Positions 34,751-42,513 of a stretch of 42,513 bases of DNA are shown one piece after another. The stretch spans positions 1-42,513 of the forward strand of contig JAOAHN010000033.1 of NCBI GenBank assembly GCA_026415215.1, given 5' to 3'. The position numbers and the translations under genes were made by a program. Numbering within the stretch: position 1 is the first letter of the stretch; each line of letters opens with the position of its first letter. Source of the DNA: Candidatus Hydrogenedentota bacterium (lineage in GTDB: Bacteria; Hydrogenedentota; Hydrogenedentia; Hydrogenedentales; Hydrogenedentaceae). The notes beneath the pieces were generated by a model. The model saw only the letters and a list, made by a program, of their open reading frames with translations, was not told where the DNA came from and made no database searches.

Positions 34751-37700
34751 ATGAGGTGGCAGATAATAGTAGCTTTATCATATGTAATTGTAATATTGAG
34801 CGTTTCTACTGGCTGTCCAAGAATAGATTTTTACCTTGACCCTGAGTCCGTTACATTTGGGGAGAGCTCTACTCAGATTTCTTTCCGAGTAATATATAGT
34901 CAAGGGGGGAATTGGGAGTGGACTGCGGAGACCGATGCAAGTTGGCTAAAGATATCAAGTGACAGAGGTCTCACCTCTTCTAATAAGGTTAGTGGTAAGT
35001 TAGCAGGAGAGAAAATATTATTCCTCGATTTGATTGCTGATAGGTCTGGATTAAACGAGGGCACAACTAATGCGGAGGTTAAGGTTACCTCACTTGGCAC
35101 TACTCGAATTTTGAAAGTTAGCATAGTCAAGGCTCCCGAAATCCAAGTATATATAAATCCACAAGCACTCAATTTCGGACCTATTCTGAGTGAAGCCCAG
35201 GTGACTATCTATAACCAAAGTAGTATTGACCTAAATTGGCAATTGAAAATACCAAACAATGTAAACTGGGTTAAAGCGAGTCCTGTTAGCGGAGCAGTGA
35301 AAGCGAAAAACAATACGATTATTACAGTAACTGTGGATCGGGAAGGACTCAGTGCAGGAGAATACTCTACTACACTAACCATTGAAGTAGGAGATAAATC
35401 TCTTCAATTAGCAGTTACGATGGAAGTAGCAGGTCTTAAGATCTCGCCTGCGGAACTTAACTTTGGTTTAGTGTATCAACAAACAGCCCAGACTCTTACT
35501 TTTTCTAACATAGGTGCTCGTGATTTATCTGTTTCGTTATCAGTAGGAGATGGTGTAGGGTGGATGTCCTTATCCAGTGATAGGCTTGAATTAGGAGTAG
35601 GAGAGAGCGAGGTAGTAGAAGTAACAGTTAATCCCAATGGTCTCCAGTCTAATGATTACTCTGGGAACATTTTGGTAAGGGAGGTGAATACTAACTTTAG
35701 TGTCAATGTGGCGGTCCGCATGAGAATACCTGGTTTAGTGGTCGAACCTTTGAACATAGATTTTGGAAAAGTCCGAGAACTAACCACCCTCCCAATTAAC
35801 ATTACAAATAGAGCTCCGGTGGCTATAAGGTGGACATCACGCACATCTGCTAACAGTTCTTGGTTAAGAGTATCACCGACAAATGGGGTGGTTGAGAGTA
35901 GTCAGAGCCAGAGTTTGAATGTGAGTGGGGATCCATTGGTTGTGTCTCCAGGAGTGTATGAAGGAGATATATTAATTGAGTCTAACTGGGGCTCAGCTAC
36001 TGTTCATGTGAGGATGGAGGCGGGTAGGGCACCAAAACTGGTTGTAGTGCCTACAACTGTTAATTTCGGTGATTCGAGAACGGATGAAACACTGGCTATT
36101 TGGAACGGAGGCGAGGATACTATAGAATGGAGTGTAGATACTGACGGATTCCCTGCATGGCTCTCTTTGACGCCTGTGGATAGCAATGGTGTAGCAAGTG
36201 GTAGTGTTAGTGGTGCTCAAACTTCCCTTCTAAAACTGAAGGTGGACAGAAGTTTGGCAGATCCGAACCTGGGTCCGAACTATTCTTTTACTTTTGAGGT
36301 GTTAGGCAGAGTGTTGGGAAATCAGCAGTCTCTCCCAAATGTGCCTGTTTATGTTAGTATGACAGTGCCTCAAGTTCCAGAGATCGAGGTGATTGGGGAG
36401 GGAGTTGATTCAAATGGTGTACCTTTCATCAATTTTGAATTTGAGGAGTATGAACAGGAATTTGTAATAAAGAATGTAGGAAAAGGAACTTTAGAGTGGA
36501 GTATAGATATTTCAAAGTTGCCGGGTTGGGTTACAGGAGTAAACCCAACTCAGGGCATTATTCAAAGGGGGAGGGAACAAAGGGTAAAGATTTCTGTAAA
36601 TAGGTCCACATTAGATTATAGAGGGGCAACCGCACGAGTAGAAATTGTCTCCAACGACCCGAACAACCCTCGCTTGCCATTAACTGTGGAGGTTCAGGTA
36701 GAGAAGCAAGTAAAAATAGCAGTTAATCCAACTGCTCTTAATTATGGTCCGCTCGAAATGTTAAAGACTTTTGATGTAGCTAATGCGGGAGATCCTGGTA
36801 CTATTTTAAATTTCAAGATAGTTTCTAATAAGGAGTGGATATCTGCGTATCCTGATTCCGGTGTGAGCATTGGAATAGAAGGAACGGATAAGGACTGGAA
36901 AACAATTTCAGTAGCAATTGATAGAGAAAAATTGGAGGGAATAAGTAGTTCAGGGGAAATAAGTATAGTTGCTACAAGAGTTGTAAATGGACAAGTAGTT
37001 ATAGATACGAGGATTGCTCCAGCCAAAGTTACTATTACTGTAAGTGCTCCTGGTTTGACTATTGAGAGTGCACCTCCAAAATTGAGAATACCTTCACTGG
37101 TTAGATATGTCTTTGTATTTAGGGATGTTCAACAAAGGGCAATAAGATTTCCTGAAGTATTTCTACCAGAGCTCAGTAATAAGATTTTGATTACCGAAGG
37201 CGATTTACCATTGGATGTGTCTGAGTCAAATAGGTTTATAATGCCATTTGTGAAACAGGAGAGAATAGTTCCGTTCAGTGGGACGGTGCTGATAATGCTC
37301 GATGCTTCAGGGAGTATGCTTCAATCCGCTAAATTGGTAGAAGACACTTCAATATCTCAAGCGCCAGACCCGTTAAGAGAACTATATATAAGAGTAGTGT
37401 CCCCGTTTATCCAAGAGTTGCCACCTAATTATAAAATAGGAATAGGTGTGTTTAATGAGAGGGAGTGGTTGGGGAGTTCCTTAAGAATGATAACTGGGAA
37501 TGACTCTGAGCCAATGTTTACTTATAATAAGCAAGTGGCTTTGAGCAGACTTCAAAGTTTTGGTGTTGTTGATAATGGAGCTACCGAACTTTTGCCCGCT
37601 GTGATCTCGGGTATTCTCGAGATGCTCCTTGCAGATGGAGACCATGTCCCATTTGATGTTTCCGATGACAGAATAATGTTAATGATAACTGACGGTAAAC

Positions 37701-38953
37701 TTACTACTCCGCCTGGAGAGGTTTCTCCTGTGGTGGATTTACTAAAGAGTGCGAGAGTAAGACCATTTATTGTTGGATGGGGCAATGAGGTTAATGCTAA
37801 TGTCCTCATTCAGCTGATAGAGGAAACGGGAGGGCATTTCTACTCTACAAAGGGGAGAAACACTGGGCTCGTAGATAGTCTTGGAAGACCTATAATTAGT
37901 CCGTTAGTATCATCTTTGGAGGATTGGCTGGTGAGTAACTCTGCGGATGTATGTGACCGTTCCATTACTGAGGACATAAAGAACCAAATCCTCTTCGAAT
38001 ATGTTGCTTTGAATCAAACTTCCGGAACCCAAATAAGACTTGATGTATCTATGGATTCGCCTGCGGACGACTTTAGCCCCTGCTTGAGAGATCAAGGAGT
38101 AATATCAACCGTTATTGCACACTCTCAATTAGACTTGCTGACTTATGCAAATGATGTGCGATTAGGGCAGATTAAGCTTATTTCTAAAGGAATAGACTCT
38201 ACAACCTCAACTGCGGAGGTGATAGTGTACGCAGACTACATACCGAGAAATATATCAATGCTACGGCTTCAAGTGGAGCCAAGTGATGGAAATATAATTA
38301 CATCAGTTTCACTGCCGACTTCTGTAGAGGGAGGTATAATACCCGATTGGAGTTATTCTTGGAGTGGAGATGTGCTAACACTGGCATCACCAAGTTCACC
38401 TCTTCCCTACGGGGCTTTTGGTGTTCTATGTGTATTGAATTTCCAAAATGTAACAGGTCCCTTTGATTTGGGCTTTGATGTGGTAGCACCTCAATATACC
38501 CCCGGCACGGAGAATAAGTACTTTACTCATCCCGATACATTCAGGATAGATTACTCTGAGGATTTCAGACCATCTAATCCATACCCTGCCATTGATACTG
38601 ATCCCCCGATGGAGGATGGCACATACACAGTTACAATGCCTGATGATGTTACTGACTTGACCGTATATATTTACAATATAGGCGGTAGCCATAGACCTAC
38701 TAATGTGGGATTACAGTGGGATGTTGAAGTGATAGAGGGAGATTTCCTCGGTATTCTCAATAGGCCCGAGGATGAAGAAGATAGGATAGTATTTGAAAAC
38801 ACTGAACCGTTTGCCTTGCAAGTTTTGATTGACGAAAGTGCTACTGGACTTGTTCAAGGATGGAATATGGCAATCTTACAATTTACTTTTAATTCTATAT
38901 TCAACAACCCGATAGTCAGGTTTTTAACCGTATACTATTATCACACTCCTTAA
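34751..38953 (+). CDS. Giant lipoprotein with Ig-like repeats and a von Willebrand A domain (paralog 2)
   Basis: The signal peptide ends VSTGC (C22). Residues about 27-770 are seven or so Ig-like repeats of roughly 90-110 residues, each opening with a pattern like LNFGPI (ALNFGPILSEAQVTIYNQS, ELNFGLVYQQTAQTLTFSN, NIDFGKVRELTTLPINITN). The von Willebrand A domain begins near 845 with a canonical MIDAS: D851-A-S853-G-S855, T945 and D981 (MITDGK). The C-terminal part has ADYIPRNIS and PYGAFGVLC, as in paralog 1. It is 1400 residues and lipid-anchored. It probably binds a ligand through the metal site at the cell surface. AGGAG at 34739-34743 sets the start. A terminator follows at 39032, so this is likely the end of the lipoprotein operon. 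Confidence 0.83.
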   Translation: MRWQIIVALSYVIVILSVSTGCPRIDFYLDPESVTFGESSTQISFRVIYSQGGNWEWTAETDASWLKISSDRGLTSSNKVSGKLAGEKILFLDLIADRSGLNEGTTNAEVKVTSLGTTRILKVSIVKAPEIQVYINPQALNFGPILSEAQVTIYNQSSIDLNWQLKIPNNVNWVKASPVSGAVKAKNNTIITVTVDREGLSAGEYSTTLTIEVGDKSLQLAVTMEVAGLKISPAELNFGLVYQQTAQTLTFSNIGARDLSVSLSVGDGVGWMSLSSDRLELGVGESEVVEVTVNPNGLQSNDYSGNILVREVNTNFSVNVAVRMRIPGLVVEPLNIDFGKVRELTTLPINITNRAPVAIRWTSRTSANSSWLRVSPTNGVVESSQSQSLNVSGDPLVVSPGVYEGDILIESNWGSATVHVRMEAGRAPKLVVVPTTVNFGDSRTDETLAIWNGGEDTIEWSVDTDGFPAWLSLTPVDSNGVASGSVSGAQTSLLKLKVDRSLADPNLGPNYSFTFEVLGRVLGNQQSLPNVPVYVSMTVPQVPEIEVIGEGVDSNGVPFINFEFEEYEQEFVIKNVGKGTLEWSIDISKLPGWVTGVNPTQGIIQRGREQRVKISVNRSTLDYRGATARVEIVSNDPNNPRLPLTVEVQVEKQVKIAVNPTALNYGPLEMLKTFDVANAGDPGTILNFKIVSNKEWISAYPDSGVSIGIEGTDKDWKTISVAIDREKLEGISSSGEISIVATRVVNGQVVIDTRIAPAKVTITVSAPGLTIESAPPKLRIPSLVRYVFVFRDVQQRAIRFPEVFLPELSNKILITEGDLPLDVSESNRFIMPFVKQERIVPFSGTVLIMLDASGSMLQSAKLVEDTSISQAPDPLRELYIRVVSPFIQELPPNYKIGIGVFNEREWLGSSLRMITGNDSEPMFTYNKQVALSRLQSFGVVDNGATELLPAVISGILEMLLADGDHVPFDVSDDRIMLMITDGKLTTPPGEVSPVVDLLKSARVRPFIVGWGNEVNANVLIQLIEETGGHFYSTKGRNTGLVDSLGRPIISPLVSSLEDWLVSNSADVCDRSITEDIKNQILFEYVALNQTSGTQIRLDVSMDSPADDFSPCLRDQGVISTVIAHSQLDLLTYANDVRLGQIKLISKGIDSTTSTAEVIVYADYIPRNISMLRLQVEPSDGNIITSVSLPTSVEGGIIPDWSYSWSGDVLTLASPSSPLPYGAFGVLCVLNFQNVTGPFDLGFDVVAPQYTPGTENKYFTHPDTFRIDYSEDFRPSNPYPAIDTDPPMEDGTYTVTMPDDVTDLTVYIYNIGGSHRPTNVGLQWDVEVIEGDFLGILNRPEDEEDRIVFENTEPFALQVLIDESATGLVQGWNMAILQFTFNSIFNNPIVRFLTVYYYHTP

Positions 38954-39031
38954 TAGATTCAGTTCTGGAACTATATAAAAAACTGCATCCCAGCTTCTAA
39001 ATCGAGCCGATAACTACTACAAGTTATAAAA

Positions 39032-39066
39032 AAGGAGGGAGTAATTTTCTCTCCTTGTTTGTTTTA
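39032..39066 (+). terminator. Rho-independent terminator after the lipoprotein operon
   Basis: An 8-bp stem AAGGAGGG/CTCTCCTT (39032-39039 with 39049-39056, one G-U pair) has a 9-nt loop and is followed by GTTTGTTTT. It lies 78 nt after the stop of the second giant lipoprotein gene. Confidence 0.65.
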
Positions 39067-39095
39067 TAATAGGCAGAAATAGATTGGACATATAT

Positions 39096-39317
39096 ATGCA
39101 AGCACTTTTGACGGTAGGATTGACAATAATATTTACATCAGCAATTGTGCTACTACTGGTATTTGTTTATACTTGGTCTAACAAGAGATTAGGAAATAGC
39201 CCCCGAAGTGCATGCGAGATAATGGAAATCGATAACGACAATTGCTGTAAATATGCATCTTCCTGTCCAGAAGAGATTAGGACCAGCTGTAAACACGCCA
39301 AGATCAGATCTTTATAA
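39096..39317 (+). CDS. Small membrane protein with cysteine-rich tail
   Basis: The 73-residue product has one membrane helix (VGLTIIFTSAIVLLLVFVY) and then a hydrophilic tail with five cysteines (CEIMEIDNDNCCKYASSC, then TSCKHAK). This suggests metal or Fe-S binding next to the membrane. I do not recognise the family. ATG 39096 follows GGACATAT; a TTG at 39084 is an alternative start. TATAAT at 39065-39070 may be its promoter -10. It is a likely monocistronic gene after the terminator. Confidence 0.55.
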   Translation: MQALLTVGLTIIFTSAIVLLLVFVYTWSNKRLGNSPRSACEIMEIDNDNCCKYASSCPEEIRTSCKHAKIRSL

Positions 39318-39390
39318 TTGTGAACTTTTCCAGTGTTTATAATTCATATATAATTCATATTTTTTGTATGAGAATGAGTGCATATTGTAA

Positions 39391-39498
39391 ATGAAGTATA
39401 GCAAGAAAGAAAAGATAGTGTTTTTTATTTTGATAGCATTGACCTTACTCATAATTTTCTTCCGCCGGGTATTAATTTTCTTTTTATTAGGAAATTAA
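39391..39498 (+). CDS. Tiny single-span membrane protein
   Basis: A 35-codon frame encodes MKYSKKEKIVFFILIAL, then LLIIFF, RRV and a second hydrophobic stretch. A lysine-rich start before one strongly hydrophobic helix is typical of real small membrane proteins. There is no clear ribosome binding site, which lowers confidence. It sits between the Cys-rich membrane protein and the M6 protease. Confidence 0.4.
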   Translation: MKYSKKEKIVFFILIALTLLIIFFRRVLIFFLLGN

Positions 39499-39697
39499 AG
39501 GATTACTCATTATCAAAGATCTGATTGGGATAAAGATATTATTTACTTATCGTTCTTTCATATAAGATATTTTTTTCGTAGGTCTGTGCCCACAATTACG
39601 ATTGGAAATTTTATTAAACGGTTTGCATATCTTTATACTCGTTTAGTAGGATTACCGCACAACAATTTATTAACTAATAAAGAGGAGGAGAGAGCAA

Positions 39698-41491
39698 ATG
39701 AAAAAAGAAGTATTGTTAAAGAGAGAAGTTTTCTATACTTTATTATTGGCACTTGTTTTTTCGTTTCACCCTTTGTTTACTCATGCAATTCCTGCACCTC
39801 CCTATATATATGAACTCAGTCAGCCGGATGGAAGTACATTTATGGCGAAACGGTGGGGAGATGAATTTTGTAAAGGCTGGGAAACTGTTGGTGGCTATAC
39901 TATAGTTTTTAATGAAGATACCGGTTTTTGGGAATATGCAATATTAGGAGAGGAAGGGGAATTAAAACCCTCAACGGTTAGTGTGAAGGTTGGCGATTCT
40001 GAGGCTTTAGAACATTCGAAAAGATTGAGGCCGACAAAGAGAAATTTTGTAAGAGAAGTTCCCTCATCCGCAAAGAACCGAATTTTGACAGGGAAGTCGT
40101 TAACTGGTGAAGGAAAAATGCCTGTAGTATTGATGAATTTTGCAGATAGAAATTATAAATATTCCAGACAGCAATTTACACAAAGTTGGTTTGGAAGTGG
40201 GTCGAGTAGTAGGACGCTAAAGAAGTATTACGAAGAGGTTTCTAATGGGAATTTTACGGTTTCTCCGGGAAGTAGTGGGATAGTTGGGTGGTATAGGGCT
40301 TTAAATGGGCATGATTATTATGGGGCTAATCAGAGTGGCATAGATTATAGGATTGGGGAATTTATTAAAGAAGCTGCTCAACAAGCGGACAGAAATATGA
40401 ACTTTAGTGAATATGACCAGGATGGCGATGGTGAAGTGGACATATTCATTGTTGTATTCCAAGGGACTGGGGAACATGAAAGTGGCAATGAATACGATAT
40501 ATGGCCTCATCAATTTAGTTTGGACGGACTCGCTATGTACGACCTTCCAGGAGGTGGAAAGTATATGACACAGGAAGGAGTTTATGTAAATAGTTATTTA
40601 GTGGTCAATGAGGTTGGCATTTATGGTGATTTTTCACCCATCGGGGTAATAGCACATGAATATGGACATGCGTTAGGTTTGCCAGACTTATATGATACGG
40701 ATTATTCCTCAATGGGTGTTGGTGATTGGAGTTTGATGGCAAGTGGTTCTTATGGTGAGGTGGCATACCCTGGCGATTGTCCCCTACATCTTGATGCGTG
40801 GTCGAAGTTTTTGTTAGGCTGGATTCAGCCTGTAGAAATAAGTTTGGGGTCTTCACAAAATATAACCCTTTCTCCTGTAGAGACTGGGGGGAATGTGTAT
40901 AAGATAGGCACTGGAAATACTCTTTCTGGAGAGTATTTTTTGGTAGAGAACAGACAAAAAATAGGATTTGACGCTCCATTACCTACTTCTGGTCTTTGTA
41001 TATGGCATATTGATGGGGATTTGATAAAAAAGAGATTTAGTAATAACTCTGTGAACAATAGGGAATGTGTGATAGAGAAGGCCGAAGAAATTAGTTGCTG
41101 TTCCCGGGAACACTTTGGCGTTTCTCTGGAACAGGCTGATGGTAAGTTTGATTTAGAAATAGGAACTAACACAGGAGATTCAGGCGATTTGTTCCCAGGT
41201 AGCACCAATAAAACCTCTTTCAAAGATAGCACTACCCCAAGCAGTCTTTTTTATGGGTGCAAAAGAAGTTGGCTATCCATCACAGAGATAGTAATTAGTA
41301 GTAGCAATATACAGGCAATCTTCACTTATGAGAAAAAATCGACTAATCCAAATGTAGATGATGACGACGAGGAAGGGTGTGGAAAATCAAATAAAGATGA
41401 TAGGGATATCGGCAAACATTTACTTGATATTGCTCTTGCTGGAGTTACCTTGATTTTACTTACAGGGTTAGTTGGAAGAGTAAAATCGTAA
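39698..41491 (+). CDS. Secreted M6-family metalloprotease
   Basis: The signal peptide (LLLALVFSFHPLFTHA) leads into a pro-region. The zinc-binding motif is HEYGHALGLPD (H320, E321, H324, D330), the HExxHxxGxxD form of M6 (immune inhibitor A-type) proteases. Upstream blocks KYYEEVSNGNF and YDQDGDGEVDIFIVV are typical of the family. The C-terminus has an acidic linker (NVDDDDEEGCGKSNKDDRD), a hydrophobic helix (LDIALAGVTLILLTGLVG) and a basic RVKS end. That is the layout of a C-terminal sorting or membrane-anchor signal. A strong GAGGAGGAG site precedes the ATG. It degrades extracellular protein or processes surface proteins; the nearby giant lipoproteins are possible clients, which is a guess. 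Confidence 0.88.
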   Translation: MKKEVLLKREVFYTLLLALVFSFHPLFTHAIPAPPYIYELSQPDGSTFMAKRWGDEFCKGWETVGGYTIVFNEDTGFWEYAILGEEGELKPSTVSVKVGDSEALEHSKRLRPTKRNFVREVPSSAKNRILTGKSLTGEGKMPVVLMNFADRNYKYSRQQFTQSWFGSGSSSRTLKKYYEEVSNGNFTVSPGSSGIVGWYRALNGHDYYGANQSGIDYRIGEFIKEAAQQADRNMNFSEYDQDGDGEVDIFIVVFQGTGEHESGNEYDIWPHQFSLDGLAMYDLPGGGKYMTQEGVYVNSYLVVNEVGIYGDFSPIGVIAHEYGHALGLPDLYDTDYSSMGVGDWSLMASGSYGEVAYPGDCPLHLDAWSKFLLGWIQPVEISLGSSQNITLSPVETGGNVYKIGTGNTLSGEYFLVENRQKIGFDAPLPTSGLCIWHIDGDLIKKRFSNNSVNNRECVIEKAEEISCCSREHFGVSLEQADGKFDLEIGTNTGDSGDLFPGSTNKTSFKDSTTPSSLFYGCKRSWLSITEIVISSSNIQAIFTYEKKSTNPNVDDDDEEGCGKSNKDDRDIGKHLLDIALAGVTLILLTGLVGRVKS

Positions 41492-41724
41492 TGCTTTCAA
41501 AGTAAACAGTGTGCAAGGTGTTTATCCAAATCTGATTAGATTAGATGGTTTTAATACTCGATATTTGCTTTGGTGGATATTTTCAGATTAGTTTATTTAT
41601 TTGATGATGAGTTATTAGTCATCTTAAATAAGTCCTATTAATTTTCCCTTACTACTTAAGATGTTTTTAACTTTAATCTTTATTCTCAGATTAAAGACAC
41701 CGTTTCAGCCTCAATAAAAAATTT
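41492..41724. other. Intergenic region after the M6 protease
   Basis: Together with the terminator and the stretch to 41824 this makes a 333-base gap. I see only AT-rich sequence with weak inverted repeats (GATGA/TCATC around 41602-41622). No gene, RNA or promoter is supported. Confidence 0.4.
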
Positions 41725-41751
41725 GCCTCCCCTCAATTAAGGAGGGGAGGC
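41725..41751 (-). terminator. Rho-independent terminator for the small lipoprotein gene
   Basis: A perfect 10-bp GC-rich stem GCCTCCCCTC/GAGGGGAGGC surrounds a 7-nt loop. On the minus strand it is followed by AAATTTTTTATT, the expected U-tract. It lies 73 nt past the stop of the lipoprotein gene. The plus-strand side has no T-run, so it acts mainly on leftward transcripts. Confidence 0.85.
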
Positions 41752-41824
41752 ACGCTTAAATAATCTACTATAAAGCAACTTTAATATACTTGTTTCACTA
41801 TCTCGAAGAGAAAGAAAATAGCAC

Positions 41825-42211
41825 TTATTCCTTTTCGAGTTCAAACACGATTTCTGCATCGTATGAAAATGTGAAAGTCACTTCTTTAGGGAAAAGTCCT
41901 CTATTAAATTCGTACTCACCTGAATCTTCGCCACCGCCATCCCATTCGAAATCGATATCATGGGGACCTTTTGAGAAGATAGATGCATCAGTGCTATACT
42001 CCCCTGAAAGAACAGCGGTTCCGTTAGGAAGATTCCACTCAAGATCTGTTTCTCCCTTGTCAAACTCCCATTCTGCCGTTCCTATGTATTCTCCATCAAC
42101 ATAGGATTTTCCGCCCCAGGTTCCATTTAGTCTGTAGTCTGGGTCCGAACTACATCCTTGTAAAACTGCGACTGCAAGAATTGCAATACCCAATAGAACA
42201 CTTCTTTTCAT
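41825..42211 (-). CDS. Small lipoprotein of unknown function
   Basis: The 128-residue product has a signal peptide ending VLQGC, with C20 the lipidated residue, then a short acidic linker. The rest looks like a small beta-barrel or lipocalin-like domain (LNGTWGGKSYVDGEYIG, AEWEFDKGETDLEW, GEYEFNRGLF). I do not recognise a specific family. An AAAGGAGGAG ribosome binding site precedes the ATG and a strong terminator follows, so it is transcribed alone. It would be anchored in a membrane and face outward. Confidence 0.75.
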   Translation of the reverse strand: MKRSVLLGIAILAVAVLQGCSSDPDYRLNGTWGGKSYVDGEYIGTAEWEFDKGETDLEWNLPNGTAVLSGEYSTDASIFSKGPHDIDFEWDGGGEDSGEYEFNRGLFPKEVTFTFSYDAEIVFELEKE

Positions 42212-42248
42212 AAAACTCTCCTCCTTTAGTTTAGTGTTTGTTTAACCA

Positions 42249-42267
42249 TTTGAGCCCCTTGCTCAAA
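42249..42267. promoter_or_regulatory. Small inverted repeat upstream of the lipoprotein gene
   Basis: TTTGAGC-CCCTT-GCTCAAA forms a perfect 7-bp stem or an operator-like dyad 38 nt before the lipoprotein start. It could be an mRNA leader hairpin or a repressor site. The remaining bases to the window end (42268-42513) are AT-rich and I see no supported gene there. Confidence 0.35.
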
Positions 42268-42513
42268 TTAGTGGAGAAATGCTACCATATCGTAGGGAGA
42301 AAAAACAAGTTTTGTCAAATCAAAGCGTTCGCATGAAATATTTGGAGTATCTGGCAGTGGTCAATAAATGAAAGCAAGTCATGAGTATAGAATCATGGTT
42401 GTAATAATTTTACTAACCTTGCTGGGCAATATATGACTTGAATTGTTATATATGGTTGGTATTTGTAATTGATGATAAAATCAATATAATCATTTTGTGA
42501 TCTACTCTTATTT

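Noticed and set aside
42368..42436. 22-codon ORF near the right end (MKASHEYRIMVVIILLTLLG)
   Set aside because: It has no ribosome binding site and is too short to support without conservation data.
1..42513. CRISPR arrays, rRNA, tRNA, intact insertion sequences or prophage
   Set aside because: I found no regularly spaced direct repeats, no rRNA-like blocks, no foldable tRNA and no intact transposase or phage genes; the only mobile trace is the decayed transposase.

Overview
The window looks like chromosomal DNA of an anaerobic, low-GC bacterium. The evidence for anaerobic life is an oxygen-sensitive class III ribonucleotide reductase with its radical-SAM activase, a complete hydrogenase-maturation set (hypABFCDE) and a cysteine-rich ferredoxin-type protein. 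Many genes have AAGGAGG-type ribosome binding sites, and at least four predicted lipoproteins carry lipoboxes. I cannot assign a phylum. The unusual domain fusions suggest a lineage far from the well-studied models.

Left part (1-8.5 kb) looks origin-proximal. nrdD-nrdG read leftwards from an AT-rich intergenic region. That region holds two NrdR-like operator boxes 32 bp apart, overlapping a probable nrdD promoter, and a cluster of DnaA-box-like nonamers, many phased at exactly 11 bp. Next come a decayed DDE-transposase remnant, a broken secreted beta-propeller-repeat gene and rsmG, a gene often found beside bacterial origins. Two identical parS-like palindromes lie at 8385-8400 and 8480-8495. 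Together these suggest the window is at or near oriC, although dnaA, dnaN, parAB and mnmG are not in it.

Middle part (6.9-22.4 kb) is mainly carbohydrate-related. It has a secreted zinc phospholipase C-like protein; a two-gene CUT1-type sugar ABC transporter in which the binding protein is fused to one permease and the other permease carries a large extracytoplasmic insertion; a secreted GH127-type beta-L-arabinofuranosidase-like enzyme; a winged-helix/ferredoxin protein; an aldo/keto reductase; a 1016-residue protein joining a flippase-like membrane domain to a sulfatase-fold domain; L-rhamnose isomerase; a small FmdB-type zinc ribbon protein; and a GT4 glycosyltransferase. Arabinose- and rhamnose-containing polysaccharides are the plausible substrates.

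The hyp operon (23.8-29.6 kb) encodes HypA, HypB, HypF, HypC, HypD and HypE in one tight transcription unit, enough to build the Fe(CN)2CO part of a [NiFe] site and insert nickel. No hydrogenase structural gene is present in the window.

Right part (29.8-42.5 kb) is a cell-surface region. After a good sigma70-type promoter come a small ORF, a leucine-rich-repeat lipoprotein and two very large paralogous lipoproteins (1272 and 1400 residues) with Ig-like repeats followed by a von Willebrand A domain. A rho-independent terminator, two tiny membrane proteins, a secreted M6-family metalloprotease and a small lipoprotein with its own terminator follow.
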